Assembly (NCBI RefSeq): GCF_040054535.1
Contig: NC_090779.1
Span: 20,260,501-20,324,500 of the forward strand
Direction of reading: 5' to 3'
Length of the DNA stretch: 64,000 bases
Origin: Antennarius striatus
Lineage: Eukaryota > Chordata > Actinopteri > Lophiiformes > Antennariidae
Shown here: positions 39,536 through 52,843 of the stretch, piece after piece
Layout: the number at the start of each line of letters is the position of its first letter
How positions within the stretch are numbered: the stretch's first letter is position 1
Made by a program: the position numbers and the translations under genes
Notes under the pieces: generated by a model
The model's input: only the letters and a program-made list of their open reading frames with translations
Told to the model about the DNA's origin: nothing
Database searches by the model: none

Positions 39536-42500
39536 ATGGACGATGATTTTGAGCGCCGCATGGAGCTGAGGAGGCAGAGGAGGGAACAGATGCGCCTCGA
39601 AGCTCAAGGGTGAGTGAAACGTCTAAGATCAAAACACCCGGACATCAATCCACTCTTAGGAACCACATGTGCTGTTTCCGGTAATTACACTTCAATCTAC
39701 AAGCCTACGGTGCTGTGTGGAAAAAAAAACAAAACACGTCTGTTTCTAAAGCAGAACACTGTTTATATTAACATAATGGGTTCCAAATTTTTCACTTCCC
39801 ATTTCTAATTATTTTTTAGATTAATTTAATTTCCAGAAGTCATTTCCCAACCTCACCTTAGAGGTTGTTCAGACAAAGTCTGTGGAAATTTCCCCCACTG
39901 AGGGACTAATAAAGGCTTAACTTATCTTATGTTCTAAACAGAGACACTCAGTAATTTAGACGTACTGCATCTTATGACATTATAAAACAAAAATGAAAAT
40001 GGTCTAGGGGGACATAAGTTGTATGGGAATGCAGGAATACTCCACTTGAACTGGAATATTTAAAAAAGTTGGCTAAATAAACTCCAATCTCAGTCAAAAT
40101 GATCACCACATCAGCGTCATTAAACTTTTCATTAAATTTGTTGATATGCCTATCCCATGGAAGGGATAGCCGTATCAAAAACTGATGTAATACAGAATGC
40201 TTTTCATTATTAGATTTCCTGAAAACAAATATAGGATATAATCAGCACATTTTTTAATGGGTGGTACTGTGTCACATCTTAACACAGTATATGGGGGTTT
40301 TTTTTCTACTTTAAAAGTCAGTAGCTGTTATATCAGATGTCCGATCAGAGCCAAACTGGAAAAGCAGCACATTCCTAACCATTTTCTCACAGGCCTGCAG
40401 CCAGCTCTGCCAGTAGCACCAACCCAGACTCTCAGCAGTCAGTGGAGCCAAAGGAAATGCTGCAGATGCTGGAATGTTTCGACTGCCACTTTTGTTTCAG
40501 CATTCCCAATCTTTATGAGTCTAAGATGTCAGCTCATTAGTTTCTCTTGTTATCCAATAAACTGTCAGCATATTTCCCTTAATTTGTTTCGTTTCTTGAC
40601 CCACCGTGTTGGTTGTCCAGAAATATAACCAAGGTTTTGTACAGCGCTCTCAAACTTGCTGATACTTTTGGACGAACTTGCATGAAACAGAATTATCCCT
40701 TCAAAGTTTTATCTGGACAAACCAGGCCCACCGGTGGATTTTTGTGGTTTCCATCAGCTCATCCTCTCACACATCTGTAAGGCATTGTGCAGCAGAATCA
40801 GGAACAGCAGAGGGAGAATATACCCAATGAGGTTTCCACACCATCCCCGGTACATCCACACAATCCTACCGTGGATATATTCAGGATGGTTTCTTCATCT
40901 TCCTCTTTCTCATCATGTTGTTTTCGCTGACAGCACTTCTACTGGATCATTCCTTATTCCTCAGTTTCTCAAATGTCTCTACACGCCAGGTCTATCGGGT
41001 GTTCTTTATATCAGAACTATAAGGGATGTTTAAAGTTTTTTAAGCCATAGCGGTATTAGAATCTGAATGTCAATAACATTTTCCTTTGTGATGACGGATA
41101 CCGTTTCTTTGTCTTTGTGATACCCCAGTGTGGGTTACGCTAATGATGATGATGATGAGGAGGCCAAGGAGCGGAGAAGACAAGCAAGGGAGGAGAGGAA
41201 GAAGATGAGGGAAGCAGAGGAGGCTGGGACTGCAGACGTGATTGACACTAACAGGTTGGATGAAAATAATAAATGAGTATCGGTGTTTTGGGAAAAACCA
41301 GGAAACCAGGAAAAGACAAGATTCAGTAATTAGCTGGACAGTCCAGAGGTGTAGCTTGGCTAGTAATCTGGCTGGATTTACAGTATTCTATTCCCACTAC
41401 ATGATAATCCTCAAGCCTCTAGGATTCCCTGGACTAGAAAAAGAATCAAACTACATCGTGGCTATGCAGCTTATGTCGGTGGTAGTGTTGCTGATTAGCC
41501 CGTCATACATGTAGGTACATTTGTATTTAAACTGCAAATATATCCCCCTGTCTCTGGAAAACTCCTGCATACAAACTGCTGCCTACTAATTCACCACAGC
41601 ATCCATCCGTAGGCCCAGTTTGAGGTTCAAGTTCAAGATTTCAAGTTCAAAATTTTTGCTCGTCACTGCCATTTCTGGGTAAAATAATTTCTAGTGAGTG
41701 ATGTGGTCAAAATCTGGACACAAACCTCTAACTATGTTCTGTTGTGTTAAATTTAAAAAAATTTGGACAGTGATTTCGAGATTCAACTTTGATCAGACTT
41801 GCATTTTGTGTGTATTTCATGTCCTTACAGCATGACGGAGTCCTCCACCACGATCAGCGCCGAAGATGATCAAGCTTTGCTCGACCGCCTCGCCAAAAGA
41901 GAAGAACGCAGGCAGAAGAGAATGAAGGAGGCTGTGGAGAGGCAGAAGGAATTAGATGCCATGAACGGCACCACCAATGGGACCGAGGAAGAACAGTCCT
42001 CCATCAGCACCAACAGACAGGAAGATAAAGAGGAAGAGGAGGAGAAACCAGCCAAAGAGGAGGTGGTAGACACAGATGCAGACCCCTTGAGGAAAGAAGA
42101 AGAGGAAGAGAAGGAAGATGAGAAGGTAAGGGGAATGTCTGATGCTGTGTAGAAGACTTGAGTGAGACTTTGCTCTATTGTTCATGTTTTCTTTTTTCTT
42201 GACAGGAATCTGCCGAGGAATCAAGAACAGTGAGCACAACAAAAGAGGTTTTCTGTTATTTTACTTGTTCTACTAACTTTACTTTAATGCATCACTGGTA
42301 CAAAACAAATGTCAATTATTTTGTAGGAGGAAACTAAGGAGAAGATTTCAGCAGCAGAAGATGTGGAGCAACCTGATTTAGGAATAAATGATGCCAAAGA
42401 GGAAACTGTTCCTGATGTTGACAAGGATGAAGAAGAAAAGAAGATGAATGAAGAGGAGGAAAGACAGCAAAAAGAAAGAGGAGAAAAGCTGAGGATGGAA

Positions 42501-43598
42501 GAGGAAGAAAAACAAAAACAAGAAATAGAGGAGAAGTTAAGGATGGAGGAAGAAGAAGAAAGGCAGAAAGAAATAGAAAAATTGAGGTTGGAAGAAGAAG
42601 AAAAGCAGAAAAAGGAAATGGAGGAGAAGCTCAAGAAGGAAGAAGAAGAAAGACAGCAAATGGAGGAAAAGGAAATGAAGAAACGAGAAGAAGAAGAAAA
42701 ACAACAAAAAGAAATGGAAGAGAGGATGAAAAAGGAAAAAGTAGAAAAAGAGAAAAATGAAATGGAGGAAAAAATGAAGAAAGAAGAAGAGGAGAAACAG
42801 AAACGGGAGATGGAAGAGAGACAGAAAAAAGAAGAAGAGGAAAAGCGCAAGAAGGAGCTTGAAAAGAAGAGGAAAGAAGAGGAGGAAAAACTCCGAAAGG
42901 AAATGGAAGAAAAGAAGAAAAAAGAGGAGGAACAAAAGCAAAAGAAGAAAGAGCTGGAGGAAAAGAAGAAGAAAGAAGAGGAAGAGAGACGAAAAAAGGA
43001 ACTAGAAGAAAAGAAAAAGGAGGAGGAGGAAAAGCGAAAAAAAGAGGCTGAGGAGAAGAAGAAACAAGAAGATGACAAGCGCAAAAAGAGAGAGATGGAA
43101 GAGAATAAGAAGAAAGAGGAGGTATCGTGATTTGGCATTTTGACCATAAGCTAAGGATGTTGCTGATCAGGGATTTTCTTTCAAATCATTCATTGATTCC
43201 ATAGTAATGCTCATGTATGATAAAGGTTTCTTTTGCATATATACATACAGCTGTCAATACTTTCCCTCCATTTCTGTCTTTTATTTAAAGGAAGAGAAGC
43301 CGAGGAGATTTGGTTTGAAAGAAAAGGTAAGCTGAAGCCTTTCAGAAATAAAGTAATGCATTTGTTTCTAATGTGGAAAATACAAGTGGAAATGGAGATG
43401 ATGTCTAACGCTGTTTCCTCTGTTCACAAGAATGAGCCAACCAAACAGGGCGGAGCATTCATCGAGAATAAACTTAAGAAAATAGAAAAGACATCAAGGT
43501 ACAGTTGGAAAATGTCATATAAAGTCTCAACAATACTCTGGTTGGAACTTGCTCATAATTGCTGTTATTTAAAGGCACTGAGTTATAGACAGTCTTGC

Positions 43599-43637
<39 letters not shown>

Positions 43638-44584
43638 TGCATGCTTGTGTGTGTTTAAAGCTATTGTAGCTACGTGGCTCTATGGAATGCAATCAGTTGA
43701 GATTAAATAAACTATCTCAAAAATTTTGTTGAGATTGCCATGAAATGTATTAAAAACATTCATGGTCCCCAGAGGACAATAATTGAAGAGGGGGAACTAA
43801 ACTAAAAGCAGGAACGTTCCCACAAGCCTTAGCTGTACTCTGTTGAGTTGTAATTACAGTGTTAATGCATAGATTTGCTAAAATATGAACATGTTAATAA
43901 ATACTTGTGTCCTGGTGAGCAGGGACAACGCTCCTTCCACCAAGGCAGAAGAAGCAGAGCGACGGGAGGCCGAGCGAAAGCTGCAAGAACTGAAGCGTCG
44001 ACGAAACGATGCCGAAAGCGAGGAGCTTGAGAAGATGAAGCTGAAGCAGCAGGACGCAGAGGCTGAGCTGGAAGAGCTGAAGAAGAAGAGAGAGGACAGG
44101 AAAAAAATCATGGAGGAGGAAGAAAGGCAGAGAAAACAGGAGCTGGAAGAGAAGAAGGCCAGGGAACAAGTGAGTTCTTGTAAGAAGAGGAAGTTATACA
44201 GCACAACAGGCCTGTGGCTGTGATTACAGCAACTAAATAATGGAGTTTGTTATAGGAGGAAAGGAAAAAGATGAGGGAGGAGATAGAGAAAAGGAGGGCA
44301 GAGGCTGCCGAGAGGAAGAAGCAGAAGGAGGAAGAGTCGTCAAAGCCAGCTTTTGCTATCAGTCCCAAAGGTTCATCAAAGGTGGGTTTTGACTCACTTG
44401 ATTTCCAGTCAAGTCGCTGCTGCCAGTTAAGTAAAAATGTTTAAAGTGATAAATAATTCACCATAAATAGTTCAGAACATAAATTCAGTAAAACCTCAAT
44501 TTGCTTTTGTAGGTTGTAGTTTGAACAGATAAAACATGTTTGTTACATCTGTTGAGGTGATTGACTTTAGCAATATGCTGTACT

Positions 44585-44673
<89 letters not shown>

Positions 44674-47600
44674 AGATGTTTGGTTCAGCAGCAACCCACA
44701 CATCATCCAAATACAAACATATCTCTGCAGGAACGGATTGGTCTGACTCTCGAGGAGGTCATAGTAGACACTAGGAAGAAGTTAGGACAGCTTGATCGTG
44801 TCTGAACTGATTTGTGTGTGTGAATGAGAAGCTGAGTTATAACTTCAAAATTCTGCTTCTACATTCAGATTGGGGAAAAGGCAGAATTCTTAAACAAATC
44901 AGCCCAGAAAAGGTGAGAAATTACAGATATTTTAAAGTAAAAAGATGAAAATGAATCAGTTAGTCTTATGTTAGGGACTCATGCTAATATCTGATGTGTT
45001 GTTCATCCACTCAGCACCGTGCCAAGAGTGTCTCACACCCCAATTGTCTCCAAGATAGGCAACAGAATGGACCAGTATGCCTCTGCCATCCAGGTGAGAT
45101 TCAGCAATATTATTCATCATCTTTACCTGAACATCTACTGAAACTGAAAATACTCATGTACAGTACATGTAGCAGTCCTAAAATTAAAAACATTAAAAAT
45201 TACTATTATTAAAATACTAGAATTTTTGTATGTTCAAGACTTTACTGTAAGAGGTTAGTGGAGTTAGTTTTAGCCACTAGTTTGAAGGTAAACGGACGAA
45301 CGGGGACACAAGTCAGTGTCAACTGTAGCCCTGTAGGGTGGTAAGGAGGTGAAGAAAAAGATCCAAGCAGTGTGGAATGGGTGGAGGAAAGTGTCGGGTG
45401 TCTGATGTGACAGAATGAAGGGGAAGGTTTATAATACAGTGGTATGGACAGACATGATGAATAGATTAGAGACAGTGGTGAGGACAATCATGATGGACGG
45501 ATTAGAGACAGTGGTGAGGACAATCATGATGGACGGATTAGAGACAGTGGTGAGGACAATCATGATGGACGGATTAGAGACAGTGCCACTGAAAAGAAAA
45601 CAAGAAGTCAAGCTGGAGGTTGAGGAAATGAAGGCGTTGACTTTCTCTCTAGGAGTGATCAGGTTGGATTGGATCAGAAATGAGTTCATCAGAGGAACAG
45701 CCAAGGTGAGATGTTTTGCAGACAAACGTAGAGAGAGCAAACTTCAGTGGTTTTGACATGTCCAGAGGGCAGATTTTCAGTATATTGATAAATGGGCTTT
45801 GAGGATGGAGCTGCCAGGCAAGATGGCAAAAGGAAGAGCAAAGAGAAGGTAGATGGATGTAGTGAGGGAAGACACGAGGGCAGTTGATGTTGGAGGATGA
45901 TGATGCGGAAAATAGGCTAACATGGAAAAGGATGACAATCTATGGTGACCCCTGATGGGTAAGCTGACAGTTAGTTATTCTGGTGTCCCATTTAAAACTT
46001 CATTCTTTGTTTCTACAGGGAAATAAAGAAGTAAAATCCCCCAAGTCTGCAGTGGCAGATATTCCTACAGGAGGCACACGCAGCATCAAGAACATGTGGG
46101 AGAAAGGCAACATTGGCAGCCCCTCTGAAAGTCCAGCCCCTGCCAACAAGGTGAGAGAAATAAAGAAATAAAGATTTTTTTTAATTTTTGCAAAAACACC
46201 TTAATCACATTCAAAACTTTTACAATTTTACATTAGATGAAAGCACTAAAGTGCTTCAAAAACACTAAAAACCAATAAATAAAAGGAAATACAATTTAAA
46301 AATTAGTGCATTATATCAGGAAGTTTGCAAAAGTGAGTTGATCATCAACTAAAGTGCACAGGACATTTTTGTGACACCAGATGTTCCTAAAGTTATTTAG
46401 GTCTTTTGTCATTTTATAAAAATGAAATTGTAGTTTTAAGTGACATCGGATGTTACAGCAAAGAAGGAAAGAAAGAATGAAATGTTTTTTTTCCCAGGAT
46501 TTGGCCAGCATCAAAGGAGGTGTGACTGGACGTGTCAACAAGTGGATGGCAAAGCCTGCAGAGGAGGAGAGGACAGCAGCACCAGCACCAGCACCAGCAC
46601 CAGCAGCACCAGCACCAGCACCAGCACCAGCAAAGCCAGCAGTAAGGCCTTGATAAGCACTCTACTGTAAATAACACACAACATCATATCAGTAATCCCT
46701 TGATATTCTGTACTTGCTAATTTTCTCATTTGCACGTCAGCATGCCGGTCTTTTATTTGGCCGAGCTCCCAAGACTCAAAAGGATTCTGTCTAGTCTGTA
46801 GTGACACCACATGGACAGTTTGCAAGCACAGCTCCAGAACCTTCTGTGTATTTTTCACTGCTGCTCAAAGTTTTTTTCGTCTCTAAAGGACTGAGTAGAA
46901 GAAGAAAATTATTCTCATTGTTATCTGTAACAGTCAAACCACAAATCAATGATTTGTCAAGTTTGATAATGATATGTTTCAGGAGTCTATGTAGGTATTT
47001 GAAGACTAACTGCAGTCCAGAAACATGCAGTATCAATTTTGATTGATGAGCTAAAACATATTTATACACTATTTCAATCTTCTTCCCTTTGGTCACTCAG
47101 ATAGGCATCATGATCACATTTTAATTTAGTTATCGTACGGTGCCAGTGGGGTGAGACAATTTTTTAATAGGTACCTTCAAGACACTTTGTCCTTTTCTTA
47201 AAGTAGATCACCTCCTGCTAATCCTACCAGGCCTTCTGGAGACATTACAGTATGTCCCCTTTCAATAGCATCGCTGGCCAACGTGTGACATTGTTCTGAA
47301 CGGAAATTTACGAGTGACAAGTTTTGCATGTCACATGTCTTGGCTGGAAGAGCAGTTATAGACCTTCGTTTTACTTATGCTGTGACACCATATGATGGGA
47401 TTAACATGTAGAGCAACTTCATGCATGATTATATCCCTCTGCTTCTTTGTTGTTCTGTGTGTTGACTGTACTTGATTTTATGCTGCTTTCTTTCTTCTTA
47501 CGCTCCTTTCATCAGCTGTCCTGACTCAAACTTTCCACTCGTCAAACTGGTAAAGGAATGAATTTGCTTATAATATTATATAATATTCTGAAGAAATAAA

Positions 47601-48202
47601 AAAGGATGCACCAGAAGAAAGTAATCAAGTACAAAAGCTCTAGCATTGTACTGAAGTACTTGAGCATTTTTTGTATCTGTATTAATTATTTTATTCCACG
47701 TTATTTTGGAGTTTGTTTGTTTTTTTAACTTTTTTTTTCTCCACTACACTATTCTAATGTACTCTAATGATTTTTTTGACAAAAATCAGAGGTAAAGATA
47801 AATATTTGAATAAATATTTGAAATTAAGTTGTTTTACTCTGAACTTTTTTCTCTCTCGTCTTCTCTCTATACTTCTCCCATTTTATTATTTATTGTTAAT
47901 CCAAAAAAAAAGAAGAAGATTTTTTCCTGCTTGGAGAGCAAATTCTATACTTTTAATGGTATTCATATTATAATGTATTAATAAAGATTAAAGCTATCTA
48001 GTAACAAGGATAAAAAAAAGTTAAAAGTAGCTCAGAATTCTCAACATGAGACTGTGGCTGAGTATTTTAATGCTGCTATGCAGTTTCTGTCACGGCTGTG
48101 TTGTCATGGTTGATTTTATTTGTCGCAGGATGTGAAGCCGAGTGAAATTGGTAGCAAACGCGGAATGTGGGAAGCCAAGAAAGGGTCTGCACCTGTCAAG
48201 GT

Positions 48203-48295
<93 letters not shown>

Positions 48296-50880
48296 CTACG
48301 GTGATGTAAATGTTATAATGCACTGAAATTGACTCGTTTCTGTTTGTTTGTTTCATTCAGTAATAAACAGGTGAAAGAGGTAATTTGTGGATCTGTGTGC
48401 AGCAACACTCAAAGCACATTGCATTAGCAGAACGATTGATCTTTGTGGTGTTCACGCTGTTTTCATCGTTTCAGCACATCTATGATTCGGATCAGTGTTG
48501 CCAGAGTGACCTTTTTCAAAAAGTTTTATTTAAATTGGACATTTTAAAATTGTTTTTGGTACGTTTTATGAGATTAAGATGCTTCTACTACATCTGCCCA
48601 TCCTCTCTCAGGCTGTATGAGATTTACAGTGTGTTTAGCTCAGTTGTTTCAGTACACCTTGACAGATAAAATAGTTTGATTTCACTCTGGAAACACTGTC
48701 AATGTTGTTTGCTTCAGTTCAGTCTTTGCAGAGCTAAAAACAGGAATTCATCTGAAGTCTATGCACTGGGGTTACCAGGAACTATAAAAGGCTGGAGGTG
48801 AGGGTGAAGGTGGGAAAAGTCTCTTTTGACAGTTGGTATAACAGAAGAAAACCACCATTAATGAAACATTTATCAAAAATAACTATGAAATAAAAATCAA
48901 ACTAATAAAGATTCAGATGGGATTCATAGGTGACCAGGAATAGGTTTCATGGTCTCGTTGTATGGTGGTGAAACTACTGAGGGACTTTTCTTTTGATGCG
49001 ATAACTAAAAAAGAGCAGATGATTTGCATTGGCAGTCAGTTTATGATCTATGTTGGTCTTTCAGTTGTTGGAGGGGGGAGTCAAGGGGGGGGGGGCAAGT
49101 CAGCCCCTTCACCACAGAAATAATTTCCACACAGTTCCTAACATCTCATTAGTCTGAAGCCATTAATTTCTTTTAAATCAAAATCTTTGAGTTGCCTGAA
49201 CTGAAATTAAATAACTTTTATGTGCTGAAGACGTTGGCTGCCTTTGGTTGGATTTTTTTTATCACTTATTGCCCCTGTACTATAATATAGAGTAAAAATT
49301 ATTCTACATGCCGCCATTAGTTTTCACTGGTTTTGATGACAAACATAAAACTTTGGTTCAAATTATTCTTCTATCAATGACGGTGATCTATATAGCATTG
49401 AATCTTTTGGCTGCACAGTGCACAGCTGCTTCATGCTAAGACATTGGCATTGCAGAGAGGATATAACACATTATTGTCTTTAATAAGATTTAAAAAAGAA
49501 ATTCTATGTGTATGAGAGAGACGGTAGCCCATTTTTAAGGCTATGAGCACATTTTCCCAGCATGTTTGCTAAAATAAATATTTCATCACTCCAACCTCTC
49601 TTGGTCCAAGATCCACAGATGAGGTTAATAATGATTTAAAATACAATATTACAATCTATGTTAGCTTCATTCATCCTTATTTATTCTTCTCACCTTCCTT
49701 TATTTCATCTTTTCCTCCTTATCTTTTTTGCAGGTGGCAGTAGGAGGCAAGAGCAAGTTTGCTACGAATGGTAAGTTTGGACATAACCAAATACATTTTA
49801 TCATTTATTTAAAAGTTACTCTGAAACGATATACATATAGATCTTGTAGTCAGTTTGCTTAGCTTTGAATAAAACTTGAAACTACGGAATATAGTTTCAC
49901 ATACATAGAAGCTTCTTCTTTGTAGGTGTTCATACTTCATGAAAAAACAAAGTTTATCGAAGCAAAGTTTAAATGTAGTGTGTCTGTCCTTCAAAACATT
50001 TCCTAGGGGGGGTAGACCTTCACTGATTTATTGCTCCCTGTGTTCTCATAACCGCTGGAACTTGCCAAACGTTCTTTGCGCCAGACAAGCTGTTCACTGT
50101 AAATCAAATCTGCTGTTGAAAATCTTGGGCACAGTCTCAGCTCTTTAGCACTATGGTCTATATTTAAAAAAAACCCTCACCCTGACCTTTTTTCCTGGTA
50201 TAAAGATCCTTACTGACTCCTGTCGTCTCTTTGCAGTCCACCGCTCACGCTGTGGCATCTGGGTTGTCCAATGCCACGCAGCGTGCCAGCGAGATGTTAA
50301 GCATTCCAGAGTGCAGCTGCTTGATTGTCACATTACAATTGGCTGCTAGGCAGGATTACTAACTGTTTAAGCAGCAGATCAGACCTGATCACCGGGCTTA
50401 TTCACTCAGTGGCAAAGATAAAGAGCTAACGTGTCCCTGCAGTCCAGAGGGACGGCTCAAATTTGCACTAATCCTGAACAAAAAACATTAAACATTTGCT
50501 GATGATAGCTGAGTAAAGCTGTCTTTCACCTCCTGAAGCTTGAGCCAAAGCATAAACAATAGGAACAGAACAGGACTTGAGTTCCACCTTCGATCCTAAA
50601 TAGCAGGCTTCGTTTGTGACCTCACTGCTACCTCATCAGAAATAGACCACTGTGGTATGAAACAAAGGGCAAATGACACTGACTTTGACTGCAGGGTTCT
50701 TATTCTGGTCTCCATACAAACATGCACACACAGCGGTATAGATGTAAAGCTTTGACTAGCAGGGACTTGTCTTATTTAGCACATAATAAAATTTTTATGT
50801 ACATTTAATTGATGGATGCATCGACTCATAAATCTTTTATGTCTCTCTCTTTCTCTCCATTAGCAGGTGTGCGACCCTAA
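39536..50880 (+). CDS. cald1: caldesmon, high-molecular-weight form
   Basis: Actin-, tropomyosin-, myosin- and calmodulin-binding regulator of smooth-muscle and non-muscle contractility. Coding exons: 39536-39609, 41129-41254, 41831-42125, 42206-42247, 42327-43121, 43291-43326, 43431-43498, 43923-44169, 44256-44381, 44869-44912, 45015-45093, 46019-46150, 46498-46641, 48129-48200, 49734-49770, 50867-50880; 2331 nt, 776 aa (human h-caldesmon 793). The start is MDDDFERRMELRRQRREQMR, the smooth-muscle-type N-terminus. Residues 1-179 are the myosin-binding head (LLDRLAKREERRQKRMKEAV). Exon 5 (residues 180-444) is the Glu/Lys/Arg single-alpha-helix spacer. From about 470 come the tropomyosin/actin regions, including GGAFIENKLKKIEK and EKAEFLNKSAQKR. 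Then come SIKNMWEKGN (calmodulin site A, Trp kept) and SKRGMWEAKKGS (site B Trp). The last exon adds only GVRP. Exon 13 carries an Ala-Pro microsatellite. Confidence 0.96.
39850..39932 (+). mobile_element. LINE-type 3' tail fragment
   Basis: CCCCCACTGAGGGACTAATA followed by AAGGCTTAACTTATCTTATG resembles the conserved 3' end (ACTAATAAAGGATTATCTTATC-like) of fish LINE/SINE copies. It is in cald1 intron 1 and the body is absent. Confidence 0.45.
43600..43640. repeat. (GT)n microsatellite
   Basis: About 19 GT units with one A interruption, in cald1 intron 7. Confidence 0.95.
43700..43790 (-). mobile_element. copy of a common percomorph interspersed repeat
   Basis: GTTGAGATTGCCATGAAATG then ATTCATGGTCCCCAGAGGA match, on the opposite strand, a dispersed fish repeat whose core is CCTCTGGGGACCATGAAT. 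A second, oppositely oriented copy lies in troponin T intron 9. The class is unknown to me. Confidence 0.5.
44587..44672. repeat. (GT)n microsatellite
   Basis: About 43 uninterrupted GT units in cald1 intron 9. Confidence 0.97.
45265..45985 (+). mobile_element. RTE-clade LINE, 3' end fragment
   Basis: The translated pieces EVKKKIQAVWNGWRKVSGV, MKGKVYNTVV, LGVIRLDWIRNEFIRGTAKV and WALRMELPGKMAKGRAKRR are the C-terminal end of an RTE-type reverse transcriptase ORF. The copy ends GTGACCCCTGATGGGTAAGC as these elements do. Several stops show that it is decayed, and the 5' part is missing, as in typical 5'-truncated insertions. It sits in cald1 intron 11, sense to the gene. Confidence 0.8.
45465..45588 (+). 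repeat. 36-bp tandem repeat inside the RTE fragment
   Basis: Three full copies and a partial fourth of a 36-bp unit beginning ATTAGAGACAGTGGTGAGGA. The copies are almost identical and each keeps frame, adding 12 codons of the element's own sequence. The expansion is much younger than the rest of the fossil. Confidence 0.93.
46578..46633. repeat. cald1: coding (GCACCA)n tract in cald1 exon 13
   Basis: CAGCAC/CAGCAG hexamers encode about 17 alternating Ala and Pro residues near the C-terminal actin-binding end. The frame is kept. Confidence 0.9.
48205..48292. repeat. (CA)n microsatellite abutting a cald1 5' splice site
   Basis: About 43 CA units begin five bases after the GT of intron 14 (donor GTAAAACACACA). 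Confidence 0.97.
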
Positions 50881-52390
50881 ACATATTTAAATGAAGGCTT
50901 AAAGTGACCAATCACAAGGCTCTGCTACTGTATCCGCATCCATCTCCTTTCAACATATTTGTATTTCCCACATCATGATGCCCGGGGTCGTGAAATGAAA
51001 GGATTCTAGCATCAAAGTCTTGCCGGCGATATTTTTCATGTGTAACTTTTTCATCATCCCCACCTGCATGAGAGTGACATCCTTAGGCTTTAAGGGCTAA
51101 GCACCACATGTTAAGGCTTCATAGATAATGGATTAAGTCAAGTATGTCTGTCTAATCAAGGTCAGCTCCTACAATTTTACATGGCTGTCAAGATCCTTAC
51201 AGTTGCATTGCTTTCCAGCTACTCTCACATGTCTGTTCTTGAGATGTCACAAAGCTTATACACAATAATAAGCATTTGTGGGTTTTTTATGCCATATACA
51301 TTCACTGCTTTTTGGTATACAATTCATTATTTTGACTCAATATCTGAGCAATGTCATTAGTTGCTGCCACTTTGTCTTTTAGAAAGGGTTAGTAATGGCC
51401 TCATTAACGCTAAATAAATTTATTTTGGGATATTAGTGTTGTGGCTTAAGAACTGCAATGTTATGTCTGTTGGCACACATTTCTGGACCAGACTAAAATT
51501 TATAAAGGATAAGATAAGATAAGATGCTGTTTTTTCTAATCCTGACTTTTTATAAAGCATCAACTTGGTTTGAGTAAAAAGTCTTAGTATAGTAGAATAG
51601 ATTGCTGTGTGAATGTAATACACCTGTAAAATGAGCAGAAGGTCTCTGGAAATCCCCTGACTTGACTTTTAGCATCATCACCTACAAATTTATTATTTCT
51701 CAAATACTTTATGACTAAATATAGCTGCTGCAAAAAATACATTCTATTAATATCAGCTGTCAGTATCATTTATTAGCTTAATAACATACCTATTTAAATG
51801 GCATCAAAATTAACTAAAATATAATTGTAGAAATTTATGAATTAAAATAAGTCATTATTGAATCATTATTGACTTATTAGGACTGAAGACTTGAAATTGA
51901 AACCCTATATGAACTCTTTATAAAGGGTGCTATTATAAAGCAGCTTGTATAAATTAATCAACTGAGACCAGAAGATAATATCAGTGGAATATAGTGCAGC
52001 CAGAGTACAAGAAGTCTAAACCACACATGGACCTGAAACCACGTGGATCTGTTCTTATGTAATATAAGCAGCAATTACGTCTATGAGGAGGTGTGTGAGT
52101 GACGACGCACTGCAATTCCAAATGACCAAATGCAATTCCATTTCACTAGCAGTCTAAGTCTTACTTGTGAATGATGAGTTTACATGTTACTAACATGCAT
52201 TGCAAGAGCAATTATGATTTATGTGCACTCTGTTTTAACAATGCCTGTAATTACCTTTAAATTATATCCTGGTCCACATTGGTTTATTTCTGCCAAAATA
52301 TGTTGTGAGTCTATCGTTGCTTTGTTTGAATGTTTGGGATTATAATTTGTTATTTTGCTCCAGCAATAATAAAAAAGAAAAATTGAAAAA
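50881..52390 (+). other. cald1: cald1 3' UTR
   Basis: Non-coding sequence from the stop codon to the poly(A) signal, with no other gene in it. A short GATAAGATAAGATAAGAT tract at about 51506-51525 looks like an inverted LINE/SINE tail. Confidence 0.6.
52368..52373 (+). terminator. cald1: poly(A) signal of cald1
   Basis: AATAAA in GCAATAATAAAAAAG, about 1.5 kb after the stop and 180 bases before the GT tract that precedes troponin T. Confidence 0.55.
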
Positions 52391-52544
52391 ACCTTGTGCT
52401 GTGGTTTTGATTATAGCTGTTGTGTGGTTTTGCTGCTTCCTCCTAACACATGAAATTATGATGTGCTGACACATGAGTGGCTGACGAAAGCTTGAATGGA
52501 TGTGATGTATGACATTTTACCAGGGCAGGCACATACCTGCAAAA

Positions 52545-52843
<299 letters not shown>

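Noticed and set aside
40734-41033. 99-codon frame in cald1 intron 1
   Set aside because: Lies between confirmed exons with no splice sites in frame and no similarity recognised.
42284-43147. 287-codon minus-strand frame rich in Ser and Phe
   Set aside because: It is the antisense shadow of the Glu/Lys-rich caldesmon exon 5; no splice sites or homology of its own.
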